NCBI RefSeq assembly: GCF_032062135.1
Contig: NC_092862.1
Span: 65,492,178-65,556,177 of the forward strand
Source: Pyxicephalus adspersus
Taxonomy: Eukaryota > Chordata > Amphibia > Anura > Pyxicephalidae
Direction of reading: 5' to 3'
DNA length: 64,000 nucleotides
The notes under the pieces were generated by a model. That model did not search any database, was not told the origin of the DNA, and was given only the letters and a program-made list of their open reading frames with translations. Positions 48,100-59,022 of the stretch are shown piece after piece. The position numbers and the translations under genes are program-made. Position 1 is the stretch's first letter. Every line of letters begins with the position of its first letter.

Positions 48100-48311
48100 C
48101 TTGAAAGGGAGAGAACAGTGCAGTTGTGTTTAGTCATGTAGGTAAAAGTGACAACTAATGAGGGGTTATTAGTACACTGACACCATAGAGCGGATAATGT
48201 TGCGGGTGTCAACACTGGTATAGGGGTATTAATGCAGTCACTCACACAAACGTAGGGAGGATTATTATTGAGATCACTACTATTGAAGTTATTATTGCTG
48301 CCATTGACACT

Positions 48312-48350
48312 AAGGCTGCATACATACATAACTGTCGTTGGAAAGGATCT
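48312..48350. mobile_element. End fragment of the multi-hairpin TTAA family
   Basis: AAGGCTGCATACATACATAA followed by CTGTCGTTGGAAAGGATCTT matches the end and first hairpin arm of the elements at 44,450 and 49,385. It lies between two near-identical 20-bp words (ATTGCTGCCATTGACACTAA and ATTGCAGCCATTGACACCAA). Confidence 0.7.
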
Positions 48351-49384
48351 TTGGTGGTTGTTATCATTGCAGCCATTGACACCAATGATAGGGCCTATTT
48401 TACTCTCACTTCAGTGTATGTGTATGTTGTGGTACAGTGAAAAAAATGCAGGACCAACATTTTAGGAGTGTAGGTGCATTATAGACAATTTATTTTGAAT
48501 GTGTTGCCTAACTTGACCTCAATACACAAACACGTGCCTCAATTGCATGGCCCTGTTGATGTGTTGGGGACCACATCTGAGGCCCTCTGTAATTTTCAAG
48601 TTGACCTGCTCTAAACACACTACAGAAAAATAAATAGGATGGACAGATGAAGGCAGATCAATTCTTTATTGGTCTATGGGTAGCTGTGCTTCCAAAACTA
48701 CTGTGTTATTCCACAGATGCTGCCAAAATTCAGTGCATTTATTTAACTGACTTACAGAGATATAAAAATCCTTTACCATAGAACCCGTAATTCCATATTT
48801 TGCGCTGGTAAATGCTATCCAGTTTGAAACAGCTGTATGAACATTGCATAATATGCATACTGGATAGTTCTTATGGGAACTATGCATCCTGTGCAGCCAT
48901 TGAATTTATACAGAGAAATGTTTGGTACAGATTTCTTAAAGAAACATCTGAAAAACCCTCTAACTCTGTTTTATAATTCCCACTGTATAAACCAAGATGA
49001 CAGAAAATTGGCTCTCATTCTATGAGAACCATTTTGTAATTCATAAAATTATGACTTTCATCTGAAATAAAAACTGTGACCTAAATTAAGATAAATGGAC
49101 ATATTTGAGAATTTTTTTGATGGCACACTACTGCTGTAGAAAGTAAAGAATGATATAATTAAAGAAATATTACAATTTCCACAGAAAGTAGACCAACGAG
49201 CCAAAAAGATAGAGAAATCCTGTGAATGAAAAACATTCTGTTTTATTGTAGTTCCTCTTTTTTTAAATGTTGTCTTGCAGTGTTTCTTCTTTCTTTTAAT
49301 TAATTTGTATTTATTTGCCTGTGAATTTGCTTGAACATTTGACTACTACTGTCAGTTCCACAGCCCCATTACCTATCGCATGTC
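48351..49384. other. Intergenic sequence, nothing recognised
   Basis: No supported feature. Confidence 0.45.
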
Positions 49385-49722
49385 TTAAGCTGCATACACA
49401 CTTGCAATTATAGTTGTTGGAAAGGATCTTTCACGATCCTTTCCAACGACTAAGTACTCCACGATGCATGAATGAGTGCTGTACATACAGCACCGTTCCG
49501 CTCTATGGAGAGGGAAGGGGGAGAGCGACGGAGCAGCACCCCGTTGTGCGCTTTCCCCCTTCACTTACATTAAGATCGTTCGTTGTTCATCGTCCGTGGA
49601 TCCGCCAGGACAGTCGTTCGGACGATGAACGACGCACGCTGTACACACTTCTAATTCTCGTCCGATATCAGCCCTGAGCCAATTATTGCGCGAGAACCAT
49701 TGGAAGTGTGTACGTGGCTTTA
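49385..49722. mobile_element. Multi-hairpin TTAA element, copy 2 (inverted)
   Basis: Begins TTAAGCTGCATACACAC and ends GTGTGTACGTGGCTTTA. The hairpin GTTGGAAAGGATC/GATCCTTTCCAAC is at the left here, whereas it is at the right in the 44,450 copy, so the two lie in opposite orientation about 4.6 kb apart. The right TTAA has decayed to TTTA. The GC-rich GGAAGGGGGAGAGCG block and the GATCGTTCGTTGTTCATCG segment are shared. No coding capacity. Confidence 0.82.
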
Positions 49723-50503
49723 GACTTTTTCTTATTGTCTAATTACTTTCTGTTTTGGCACAGCTCCATGTTCCTTTCTTCAACTTCATACATACCCTTG
49801 TATATAGCTGGAGGTGCTGAATTAGAAATGTAGGTTATAATGTATAACTTTTGTGACAGCTTTATATATACTGTGACTACTGACATCAAATTGAAGATTT
49901 CGGGGCCAGACGAAAGTACCTTGGTTTATCTTGCAAAATAGAATTGCCAACTGTAAAGTAAAACTAATTTATAGGGGAACTGTTTCTTTATTGATATTTT
50001 ATAAAGCAATGTAAAATTCATTTTTGTTTGGTAAGCAATTAATATTTCACAATCAGGGAGCTGTCAATGTTTTCAGCATCAGATCTCTACAAGTGAATCA
50101 CAAACGGGTGAGTTTTTTATTTTTGTTGAATTACTGTATGTTTGTGAGGGCATGTGTCCTGCTGGCAGCGAAACTTAAGAGTTGGAAATGATTAGAAACT
50201 GTGATTCCTTTGGGGAGATTTTTCCTTTAAAGTGTCTCCTGGACAGAAGGAGAATAAATCTTTTGTGTGCAATATACACAGTATAAAAACACATTTATAT
50301 TGTAAGAAAAGGGAAAGGCTGGGGCCTTTAACAGGTTTTTATTGCTGTCTGTGTTCCTGTTGAAAATCTTTCCTCAAATGCTGCCCAGATGACAGCATTG
50401 TCAACAAAACAGGAATCTAGAGGAAACTTTCCTAAAGAGGCAGAAGACAAAAACAAAATAAGAAAAGGTTCTAACTTTTCCCTACTCTATACAGAAGTTG
50501 AAG
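49723..50503. other. Intergenic sequence with an old repeat
   Basis: The part 50,200-50,420 resembles the C/T-rich repeat seen at 2370-2460, 4680-4810 and 43,900-43,990 (GGGGAGATTTTTCCTTTAA, CAACAAAACAGGAATC). No gene. Confidence 0.45.
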
Positions 50504-50511
50504 CTCAGTAA

Positions 50512-51117
50512 AGTAATGAGCAAGAATGCCTCTGGAATTCTTGTGAAAATTTCCTCGAATTTCCTTCCAATGGTTCTGCGAAGTTTTGGCGAACCGATTT
50601 CACAAAACCTTCGTAAGAGGAAATTAAAACAGGAGGAATCCCAGAGCTGCATTCAGCCCTGGAAATCCTCCTGTTTGCACGATCCCTGGACACTAGAGGT
50701 TTATTAACCTCTAGTGCCCCGGGGATCGCACACTCTTCTCAATGAATGGAGCCACAGCTGCAATCATTGAGAAGATGCCCGACAAAGGAGAACCTCCTGA
50801 CATTGTAATAACCTATGTAGTATGTATTTCTTACAAATGATACATTTTTTACAGATACAAATGTATCATTTGTAAGAGATACTTATATTACAATATCAGG
50901 AGATTCTCCTGTGCTGGGCATCTTCTCAATGATTGCAGCTGTGGCTGCATTCATTGCGAAGAGTGTGCGATCCCCGGGGCACTAGAGGTTAATTAATCTC
51001 TAGTGCCTGGGGATCGCAGAGCATTCCTCCTGCTCGACCTCTTTTACATTTTTGGTAAGTGAGAAAGGCCCGATTTGCCGCGAGATCAAACGTAATATTC
51101 TCGCTCGCTCATCCCTA
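50512..51117. mobile_element. Palindromic hAT-like MITE, 606 bp, 8-bp TSD
   Basis: Flanked by an exact 8-bp direct repeat CTCAGTAA (50,504-50,511 and 51,118-51,125), the size expected for hAT. The ends are weak inverted repeats (AATGAGCAAGAAT against GATGAGCGAGCGAGAAT). The inner arms pair over hundreds of bases around a centre near 50,855, where TTACAAATGATACAT faces ATGTATCATTTGTAA. Each arm also contains its own palindrome, TAGAGGTTNATTAACCTCTA. No transposase frame. Confidence 0.82.
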
Positions 51118-51289
51118 CTCAGTAACTATATGCAATTACCCTGTTTTAAAAAAGTTTTAAAAAAAATAAGCAGTGACGTAAAGCTATGTTTTAATTCATA
51201 TTAAAAATATTTATTTTTATTTAGATTTTTTACATGTTTACGTTGAAGCCCCATCCCAGTGTAACGTGTGTGAAATTTCTGATCATATT

Positions 51290-51476
51290 GGGCCTGATTT
51301 ATTAAAGTTGTCCAAGATTGGAAAGATAGACAATCCTAGGAGAACATAGGTGATCCAAGAAACCTAGAATAGATTTATTCCAGGACTGAAAATTTGTGCC
51401 AGATACTAGCAAAGGATTTTAAGAAATGCATTCTTGGTTTGCTGGATCAGCAAGGTTATCTAATTAAATCAAGCCC
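51290..51476. mobile_element. CCTGATTTATTAAAG element, diverged copy
   Basis: Left end GGCCTGATTTATTAAAG, right end AATTAAATCAAGCCC, interior GGTGATCCAAGAAACCTAGAA. Forms a subgroup with the copy at 57,731 (both carry GGAGAAC in place of the TTTCATCAGTGAAG segment). Confidence 0.72.
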
Positions 51477-52745
51477 ATTGTGTATAGGATGCTAAAAAGT
51501 TAAATTATGATGCTATCCAACCCCTGCCTACTATAAAAACACATTTTGACAGTAGTAGTTAAACATTTAACTTAAGATATGTGATATGTTCCCACAGCTC
51601 CTAATCAATTTTGGTGAATTTTGTGATTTTTTGACAATACTATGTGCAAGAGTTTGGTAATTAACCTAAAATACTGAATACACTGAGACAAAAGCTGGTA
51701 CATTCAAAAGACCCACACATAAACTCAAGCAAACTAACTCATTATATGCAGTAGAAAGAAATGCAAAGGCCTGCACATTAGGGAGATAAAACTTCTAGAC
51801 AAAGGGATAGCCCAGAAGGAATAACTTGGCAGATTTCCACCACTTTAAAGCTAGGGCCCATGTAAAGCCATATTTTCTGCCACTATATTAGTGTCAAAAT
51901 AAGCTAATTACTGCCTCTCCCCTTCGGATTATTTGGTGCATGTGCATGTCTCCATTAGCCCTGGCACTAGGCAACAAAGAATGAGACAAGGAAGACAACC
52001 TACAGTATATTTAGGCCGTCCAGGTACCACACAAACCAATTGCCTGGATGAAGTATGGAGGGATGATCTGTAATGAGAGGTATTATTGGACAGCAAATGC
52101 AAAAGTGAAAACTGCATTACACAATTGTCAGTGGCTGATGCCTGCTCTGTCATTACAGGAAGAGAATTTTAAAACCAAAGAGCTGTTTACCTGTTTTTAT
52201 CATAAGTAGCTCCACATTGTCATATTGGTGAGGTAGGCAGGATGGCTGCTTTTGTGTACAATTAGCATATTAATAATTTTGCTCTTTAATGACAAAAACT
52301 CATCCCCATTTACATTTACGCTCTATGTGAAATTGGAGCGTACTTCATTTAAACGCACTGTAAAGTGTAATAGTGCAGGTGTTGGAAATAAAACAGTTTT
52401 TTTGATTCCTGCTGTGAAAAAATGCACTTCAATGTGGTAAAAAATACATGTCAATGCAATGTCAATAATATTAATAATAATAAAATGGCGTCACCCAGCC
52501 TTAAAAAAAAATCACATGACCCTAACGATTTGCAAAGCATATATTTGTAGACTGCATAGAAGTGTGGTGAGAAAAAAACTCCTGTTTTTTTTTTTTATAA
52601 TGTCTATGTATTTATCTATGTATTTATTCATACAAAGAAAATGGATGGGAGCGCACACACAAACACATTTGGATATACTGTACATTCTGGGGTATCTTAT
52701 GTGATTTTGATTTCTGTGGCTGAATCTAGGAATGATATACTAAAG
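51477..52745. other. Intergenic sequence, nothing recognised
   Basis: AT-rich. No supported feature. Confidence 0.45.
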
Positions 52746-53041
52746 CAGCCTTCCTCAATCTAATCATCCCAGAGGAACCCCTGAAATAATTTCCAGGTTT
52801 TGGGGAACCCCTACTAATACCAACGCATTGGATGCCAGTGAGAAAAATGCTGCCTATATTAGTGGTCACTTGGAAGACCGTTACCCTTATAGTGGCAGTC
52901 TAAATGCCAACCTTAAAGAAAGCCAAAATGATTGCTGGTATTATCCTGCTGGCTTTGCCAAGTAGCGTTGGCTCAAGAACTATGAAGGCACCAGCAAATG
53001 GAAGGTTAGGTTTTCAATAGAATTCTGGTTGAGGATGGCTG
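52746..53041. mobile_element. hAT-like MITE, about 296 bp
   Basis: Terminal inverted repeats CAGCCTTCCTCAATC and GGTTGAGGATGGCTG (13 of 15 match). The sequence AGAGGAACCCCTGAAATAAT following the left end is a pattern I associate with frog hAT elements. The flanking 8 bp are only partly similar, so the target duplication has decayed or the limits are off by a few bases. Confidence 0.7.
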
Positions 53042-56000
53042 TGCTAATGATTTGTCTGAACATCAAACCTAAGCTAAGCTAATTCGAAATTTCATTTTAT
53101 TTCTTCTTAGCTGGATTGAAGAGAACACAGGTTTTCTTGTCTGGAAAAATGTTTAATAAATCATTCTACTAGCCTGGAGCATATGAATAAAGGCAAAATA
53201 ATAAAGAGTTGTAGCAGTGTGACCCCATCCTTTTACTATATTTAGTGAACACATCCATTTTCAGCACTTCAATTTTTGGGGAATTTATAAAAGTGGAAAA
53301 AATGACATTTTATATAGGAAAATATATATGCGAACGAAATGTAATATGATTTTATGTTCACTGTGTTATGTGTTTGCCACGTGTAATAAACATTTAACAA
53401 TATAAATTTAATCTAACTCTATTGTTTAAGTATTCATTGCCAGCAGTCCACTAGTTAACGAAAGAAACATCTAACATCTGGTTTACAGTTTCTGATTTCT
53501 GAATTGGGTAAGATTCAGTTGAATAAATTGCCACTTTCAGTTGTACTTTTTGTGTAGTTGATAAGCTAAAAGGTCAAACAACTAAATCATGAAACACAAA
53601 TTAAAACTATACAATCACTCCCTTTATTCGGCACTGAAACTCTTTTATTATACTTTTCACTACTTACACACAATAGCACTTCTTGACACAATTTTTTTTG
53701 TTTACATTTTTGTTTCAACTTTTCATCATGTTTTTAAATGTTTATGCTGGAGGAGCATGGATTTGTACAAAATATGGTAGATACTCACAACTCCACTTTT
53801 ACACTAGGCTCAAGTGAGAATTGACTAACAAAAATTCATTGATAGAGATGTATTTCTAAACCAAAGAAAAAAACTGCAATATGGTGCATCTTCAACAGGT
53901 CACAAGGTTACAAAATATTTTCTTTTTTCTAAAATACCAATAAACCTTCCCAGTTTTCCTTCGCTCATATGCCATACAACTATTGGCCAATCCCGAAATT
54001 AGGCAGAGCAAAGTATGCCAGCCTATTTCATTAAAAGGAAAATTAACCCTAAACTGCACACAGCAGAGGTCAACTTCCTCACTGTCCATCCTTTTTCAAA
54101 TTATGCTAGGGCATCTTAATGGTGCTTAAAGAAGTTGGAAAATTATGGGCATAGGCAATGCAGCATTACAAACCCAAAGTCAGAACCAAAAAATGTCACC
54201 AATGTTCACAGTGAAAGTCAAAAAGATTTATCCTGAAGTTCAACAGATGAACCAGGGAGGTGCAGACCCATAGGTAACAGTCATCCTGAAAAAAGAGGAT
54301 TTTTTGGAATTTAGCTGTATTATTTTAAATAAAGAAATTCTTTGTTACAGCTACTTTGTGGAAGAAATCTTTTGTCTGGAGGACAAACTATTAGAAAAAA
54401 AATCTTTTTGGGGATTATGGATTAAAGTGGGGCACTCTGTTAAACCCAGCAAAACTTTTTAAACAAATAAAAATTGCCGTATATGGCCCTTGTTGAATAT
54501 AGTAAGCCAATACAAAAATTCTTTATCAATTAAAATACAGAGCAAAACAAGGTTTGCAATGTGCATAGGGTTTTCTTGTACAATAAAAAAAATTTGCTTT
54601 TGTTTTTTTATGTTCAGAATGTATTTTGCAATCAAATCTTCCTATATGTTTGTACTCTACAATGGTAATGCTGCTATTTCAGAAGGATGCACATGCTAAG
54701 CTATTTATGCTATTTGCTATGTTATATGCTTGCTGTGTTTATGTAGGTTTCTTCTGAAAACTCCAGATACGTCCAGCATGCCAAAAACATACTAGAAGGT
54801 TAAATGACATGCCCACACTGTGTCTCTGGCATGCCAGTGTCTCCTTTTCTAAACATTCAGTAGACACCTACTGCTTTATCCACTATCCTAGTCTACTACA
54901 GGTGCCCAGTACTTGGGTGGTAGGCTATTCTTCTTTCTTCTTTTCTAATTTATAGACCGAAGCCATGCCACTGATGTAATAATGCAAATATAGGTTTACC
55001 AACAAAAGACTACATAAGAAGTTGTTTGCATTCAGAGTTTATTTCTGTAATTGAAAGTCTGTAAGAAGCAATACTTGAGTGGTTTGGCCAAGGGATGGGG
55101 GTGCATGATATGAGTAACTCCTCTGACCTTGTGTGACAATGAAGCAAGCAACATTTGCAAAGAGAGGTCAGCTCCCCATATTTGACTCATGATTGATTTG
55201 CTTACAGCATGTATAATTTTGCTTTAACATCAAATAAGAGACTGAGAGTTGAGATTTGATACTCCTAAAAACATAATTCCTTCTGTGTCTTTTATATATT
55301 GGTACCTTGTATTTTTAGTTTGCTGTACTTTTAAGTAGTATGCATTATACCTGACACATCCTTCAAAGGCAAATCTCTGTATTAGTATTTCCTTTATAGT
55401 TTATGTATTATAGAGTATGATTTCACTAACATTTATATAGTGCCTTAAACATAGAGAAAAAAAATGAGCACACTAAAAAATAAAAAGTGAAATCCTATTG
55501 GTCGCTACAGATTTTAGCTTGCTTTCTTTTCTCTAGTTTTTTTAATACATCACTCTGATTTTATTTTTCCCACAGTGCTTCTAATGATACATTCAGTTTG
55601 TTTTGGACCTAGAGGTGCCACTCTTGGGCTGTATGAGCTCAGCCAGATTCTTCTGACATTAGTTAACTGTGTGTATTTCCATCATTTGGGTTTCAGTAAA
55701 AGGAGGTGATACAAATTACGCCTTGTGCTCACCTTACCACCGAACTTGTTGACCATGAAATAATAATGTCATTTCCCCTTCTGAAATTATCTAGAAATTC
55801 AGCCTCTAGATAAACAGCTAAATTGCTGCAGATTAAGTCATCCTTAGAAAGCGCCACGCAGACCACCCACAGCTCTATTTGTATATAACTTTCTGGTACT
55901 GAAAAAAACACAAGCTTGACAAAATGTTCAGTTATTTTGCAATCAGGAAAAGTAATTTAGTGACATAGGAAATTAAAACCAGGTATACCAATAAAATGAT

Positions 56001-56885
56001 GTCAGAATCAGTTCTTTCTTTTCTGCCAAAAACAGGTGTACACAAGGACATCTCTTTTTATCTTCTGTACAAAAGCATAAACAAGCCAGCAATATTATAT
56101 GTAAGAATATGTAAGAATAAATCATTCTATGTTATTGTGGATCATTTAGATGATGGAATAACCCCAGCCTATTGGTTACATGAATAGGAAGGGAAAGAAG
56201 TATGTTTTAAATGAATATATTAAAATGTTAGTGTTCTCCTATGGAAAGCTATGTAATACCCGGTTCTCAGAGCAGCTTATTTCTGCCCAAGGACATTCAA
56301 CTGTCTGAGGAACTAGGATCCCAATATATTATAAAGAATGAGAGCAGATATAGAGCAGGCCTTCCCTTTGTGCGTATCTGTATGTGCCAACTGAAATTCT
56401 TGTCAAAAATAAAGCAGAAATAAATAAAAAATATTTCTGTTTCTTTCCCTTCTGTCTATTTCTACCTAATTTTTATACTAAAGAATGCTTAACTGATTAT
56501 TTTATTAGAAAATATATGTGTATATTATTGTGTAAGCTCAGTATAATTATCGTTAAGACTTTTGGAACACAGGGATAATACTCATTCCCATTACAGTATA
56601 TATGGCCAGTTTACACATTAAAAAAGACTTATTTTTATTTTAAGGTTGATGTTTTACATACTGTTCATTGTGCAAACCTAGTCTGAATAGCGGCAGAGTT
56701 CTTGCACTTTATCCTACAAGTCTAAGGTTTCTGATACAAGATATTGGCAACCACTGGCAGAACATTCCAGTACTTTCCAATAGTTGGCTCCATGATGCCA
56801 ACACTAGGCTCACCTTGGTTGAGACATCTGACAGTGAGTATGTAACCCAAGGCAAAGTTATGAATCACCTATAAGAAATAGTCAG
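53042..56885. other. Intergenic sequence, no gene supported
   Basis: AT-rich, with many chance open frames of 60-70 codons. No repeat ends, RNA genes or exons recognised. Confidence 0.5.
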
Positions 56886-57210
56886 AGATCAGTAGGGATA
56901 AGCAAATAAATCTGCCTGAGATCGATTTGCCAAGAATTCAGTCAATTCTGTTTGAAATTCATCACACTCAGACTTTGTAGTGAACCCCATTAAGTCCTTT
57001 GGGGGCTGGGGAAATATGGAGGTCAAATCTGTTAGTAAGTTCTGGCTATATAATTTGTTTCATAGGCAATCAACTGAAAAAAGCTCAATAAGCTGGCCAC
57101 TGCCAGGGATGATATTTATCAATGCTGAAAAAGCTTTATAAAACACAGTACAGCTGGCATGGAGTTTTTTTTCCATATGGCTTCAAAAGCAAGCTTAAAA
57201 ATACATAAAT
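56886..57210. repeat. Fragment of an AGGGATGAGC-type frog repeat
   Basis: Starts ATCAGTAGGGATAAGCAAAT, similar to the end of the hAT-like palindrome at 50,512-51,117 (TAGGGATGAGCGAGCG), and carries CAAGAATTCAGTCAATTCTG-like sequence expected beside such ends. The right limit is not defined. Confidence 0.4.
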
Positions 57211-57730
57211 ATTTAAGTTACATGTTAGGAGGCTGACTTGTTGCTGCTGGTGATGTCATGGAATAGTATGTTTTTTTACAAGCAGGCAGCGACAGGGTAC
57301 ACTGTGCATATTTAGTACATATTTAGTTGTGAGGTTGATTTTTTTCTTTTACAGTTAGCTTGGCTCACATACACCAGCAGCACCTCAATCTGATTATTTT
57401 CCTTTCTGAGCAATAGGTTTTTTAAGGTAGTTTTTGCAGCAACACATACTTTTTCATCAAGCTGTAATATGATAAATTTGATTGGTAGATAGATTGTAGA
57501 AGTTGTCCAGTATTCTTTTAGGCTGTCTGTGTTCTTGCTGATGCAAAACTGTCCTGCTAATATCTATAACAGATCGTAGATGCTACTATAATGTAAAACT
57601 GGATAGCTGCAGGACACTTTTAATATGAAAGAACTTGATGATTTGCACTGAAGACAAAAAGTACGTAGATGACGCATCAATTTAAAAGTTGCAAATGGCA
57701 AAGCAAAGCCTAAATATGCTAAGAACAAAT

Positions 57731-57934
57731 GGCCTGATTTATTAAAGTTTTCCAAGACTGGAAAAAAACTATCATGGGAGAACCTGATCCACCAAACTTA
57801 GAATAGATTTCCTATGAAGTGTTTCCTATTCGTTGGAAAACATTAGACTAGCACCATAGGTCTGCTGGATCACCCAGGTTCTCAGATGGTAGTCTATATT
57901 CACCAGTTTTAGAGAGTTTTATAAAAAACTGGCC
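57731..57934. mobile_element. CCTGATTTATTAAAG element, diverged copy
   Basis: Left end GGCCTGATTTATTAAAG, right end TTTATAAAAAACTGGCC, interior GGTCTGCTGGATCACCCAGG. The arms can still be paired. Same subgroup as the 51,290 copy. Confidence 0.72.
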
Positions 57935-58872
57935 CAAAGTGTACAGGCTTTGGTTTTGCTACAAGCATACTACAAAGAATATGGAAGTGTAATATTGGCC
58001 AGCAGCAAATTCAGTCAGGGATTTTATGCCTAACTAGTGTATTCCTAATTTTTATTTTACTATGGGGATTCTGGGTGAATCTGAGTAATATCATTTAAGT
58101 GCACACAGTTTTTATTCTTTCAAACAATGTTGTGAACAAGAGGAAGCTTCAAGAACAGATCACAAGTAATACGTTAGTGCTACCCTTTGAGCAGCCTGAA
58201 ACATAATATAAAGGGAAGACCAGCAGAAAAAAACAAATATAATGCAGCATAGAAGTTGATTTTCGAAGAGCTTGCGAACATAATTAAAGTACAGTTTTCT
58301 AGATTACCATAGTCTTTCCCTATGTCTTTTGTCAGCTTTTCTTACCCTTTCCTGTTGCAGTTCCCAATACACTATGTCTTCTCCTTTATTAGTGGGAGGG
58401 CTGGCTTATCCAAAGGTCCCTTTAGTGGTCCTTCTAAACCCAAAAACCCAATGTCCATAAAAAGCAGTACCTTTCTTTAAAAAAATGGGTGAATTTGCCA
58501 ATAAATTTGCAGGTACAGCAAATCACAAACATGCAGTGATTACCTTGATAATAGCAAACCCCTTTCTTCTTTCCTTGCAATCACAAACATTCATAACCAG
58601 AACATCAGTTGGCACAAATCTGGGGACAAGAAATCAGGAGCAGAATACACCTAAATCCACAACAGAATACAGACTAAATACTAGGACACAGAAATGTTAG
58701 GTACTAGGTTCAGGCATCTAGCTAAACATGATCACTTACTTATGGGGCACTGTGGAAGTTGTCCACAAGTGCGCCTGAGAAGTTTTAAGTGAGTAATATT
58801 ATCTGTAAGCAACAGATGGAACAGGTGGATGCCTGTGCAATACTGGGGGACAAGGGTAGTAATAACCTAAAG
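57935..58872. other. Intergenic sequence, nothing recognised
   Basis: No supported feature. Confidence 0.45.
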
Positions 58873-59022
58873 GGTCTCTATTTATAAAGCAGGGAATTCG
58901 ACATTCCCTCAAACATTCCCTGATGGGAACCAATTACTGTCAATGAAACACACAGACCTGGAAGATTCCCAGAGGGAATGTTTGAGGGAATATCAAAAAC
59001 CCTGTTTAATAAATAGAGTGTA
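58873..59022. mobile_element. Palindromic MITE (AATCTGACATT family)
   Basis: Ends CTCTATTTATAAAGCAGGG and CCCTGTTTAATAAATAGAG are inverted repeats, and inside, GACATTCCCTCAAACATTCC faces GGAATGTTTGAGGGAATATC. About 150 bp, related to 9232-9380. Confidence 0.8.

Noticed and set aside
47940..48329. 129-codon minus-strand frame
   Set aside because: Apart from the GC-rich block at 47,988-48,099, it reads through repeat-like sequence and poly(T) and has no recognised domain; only the exon-like block is kept as a candidate.
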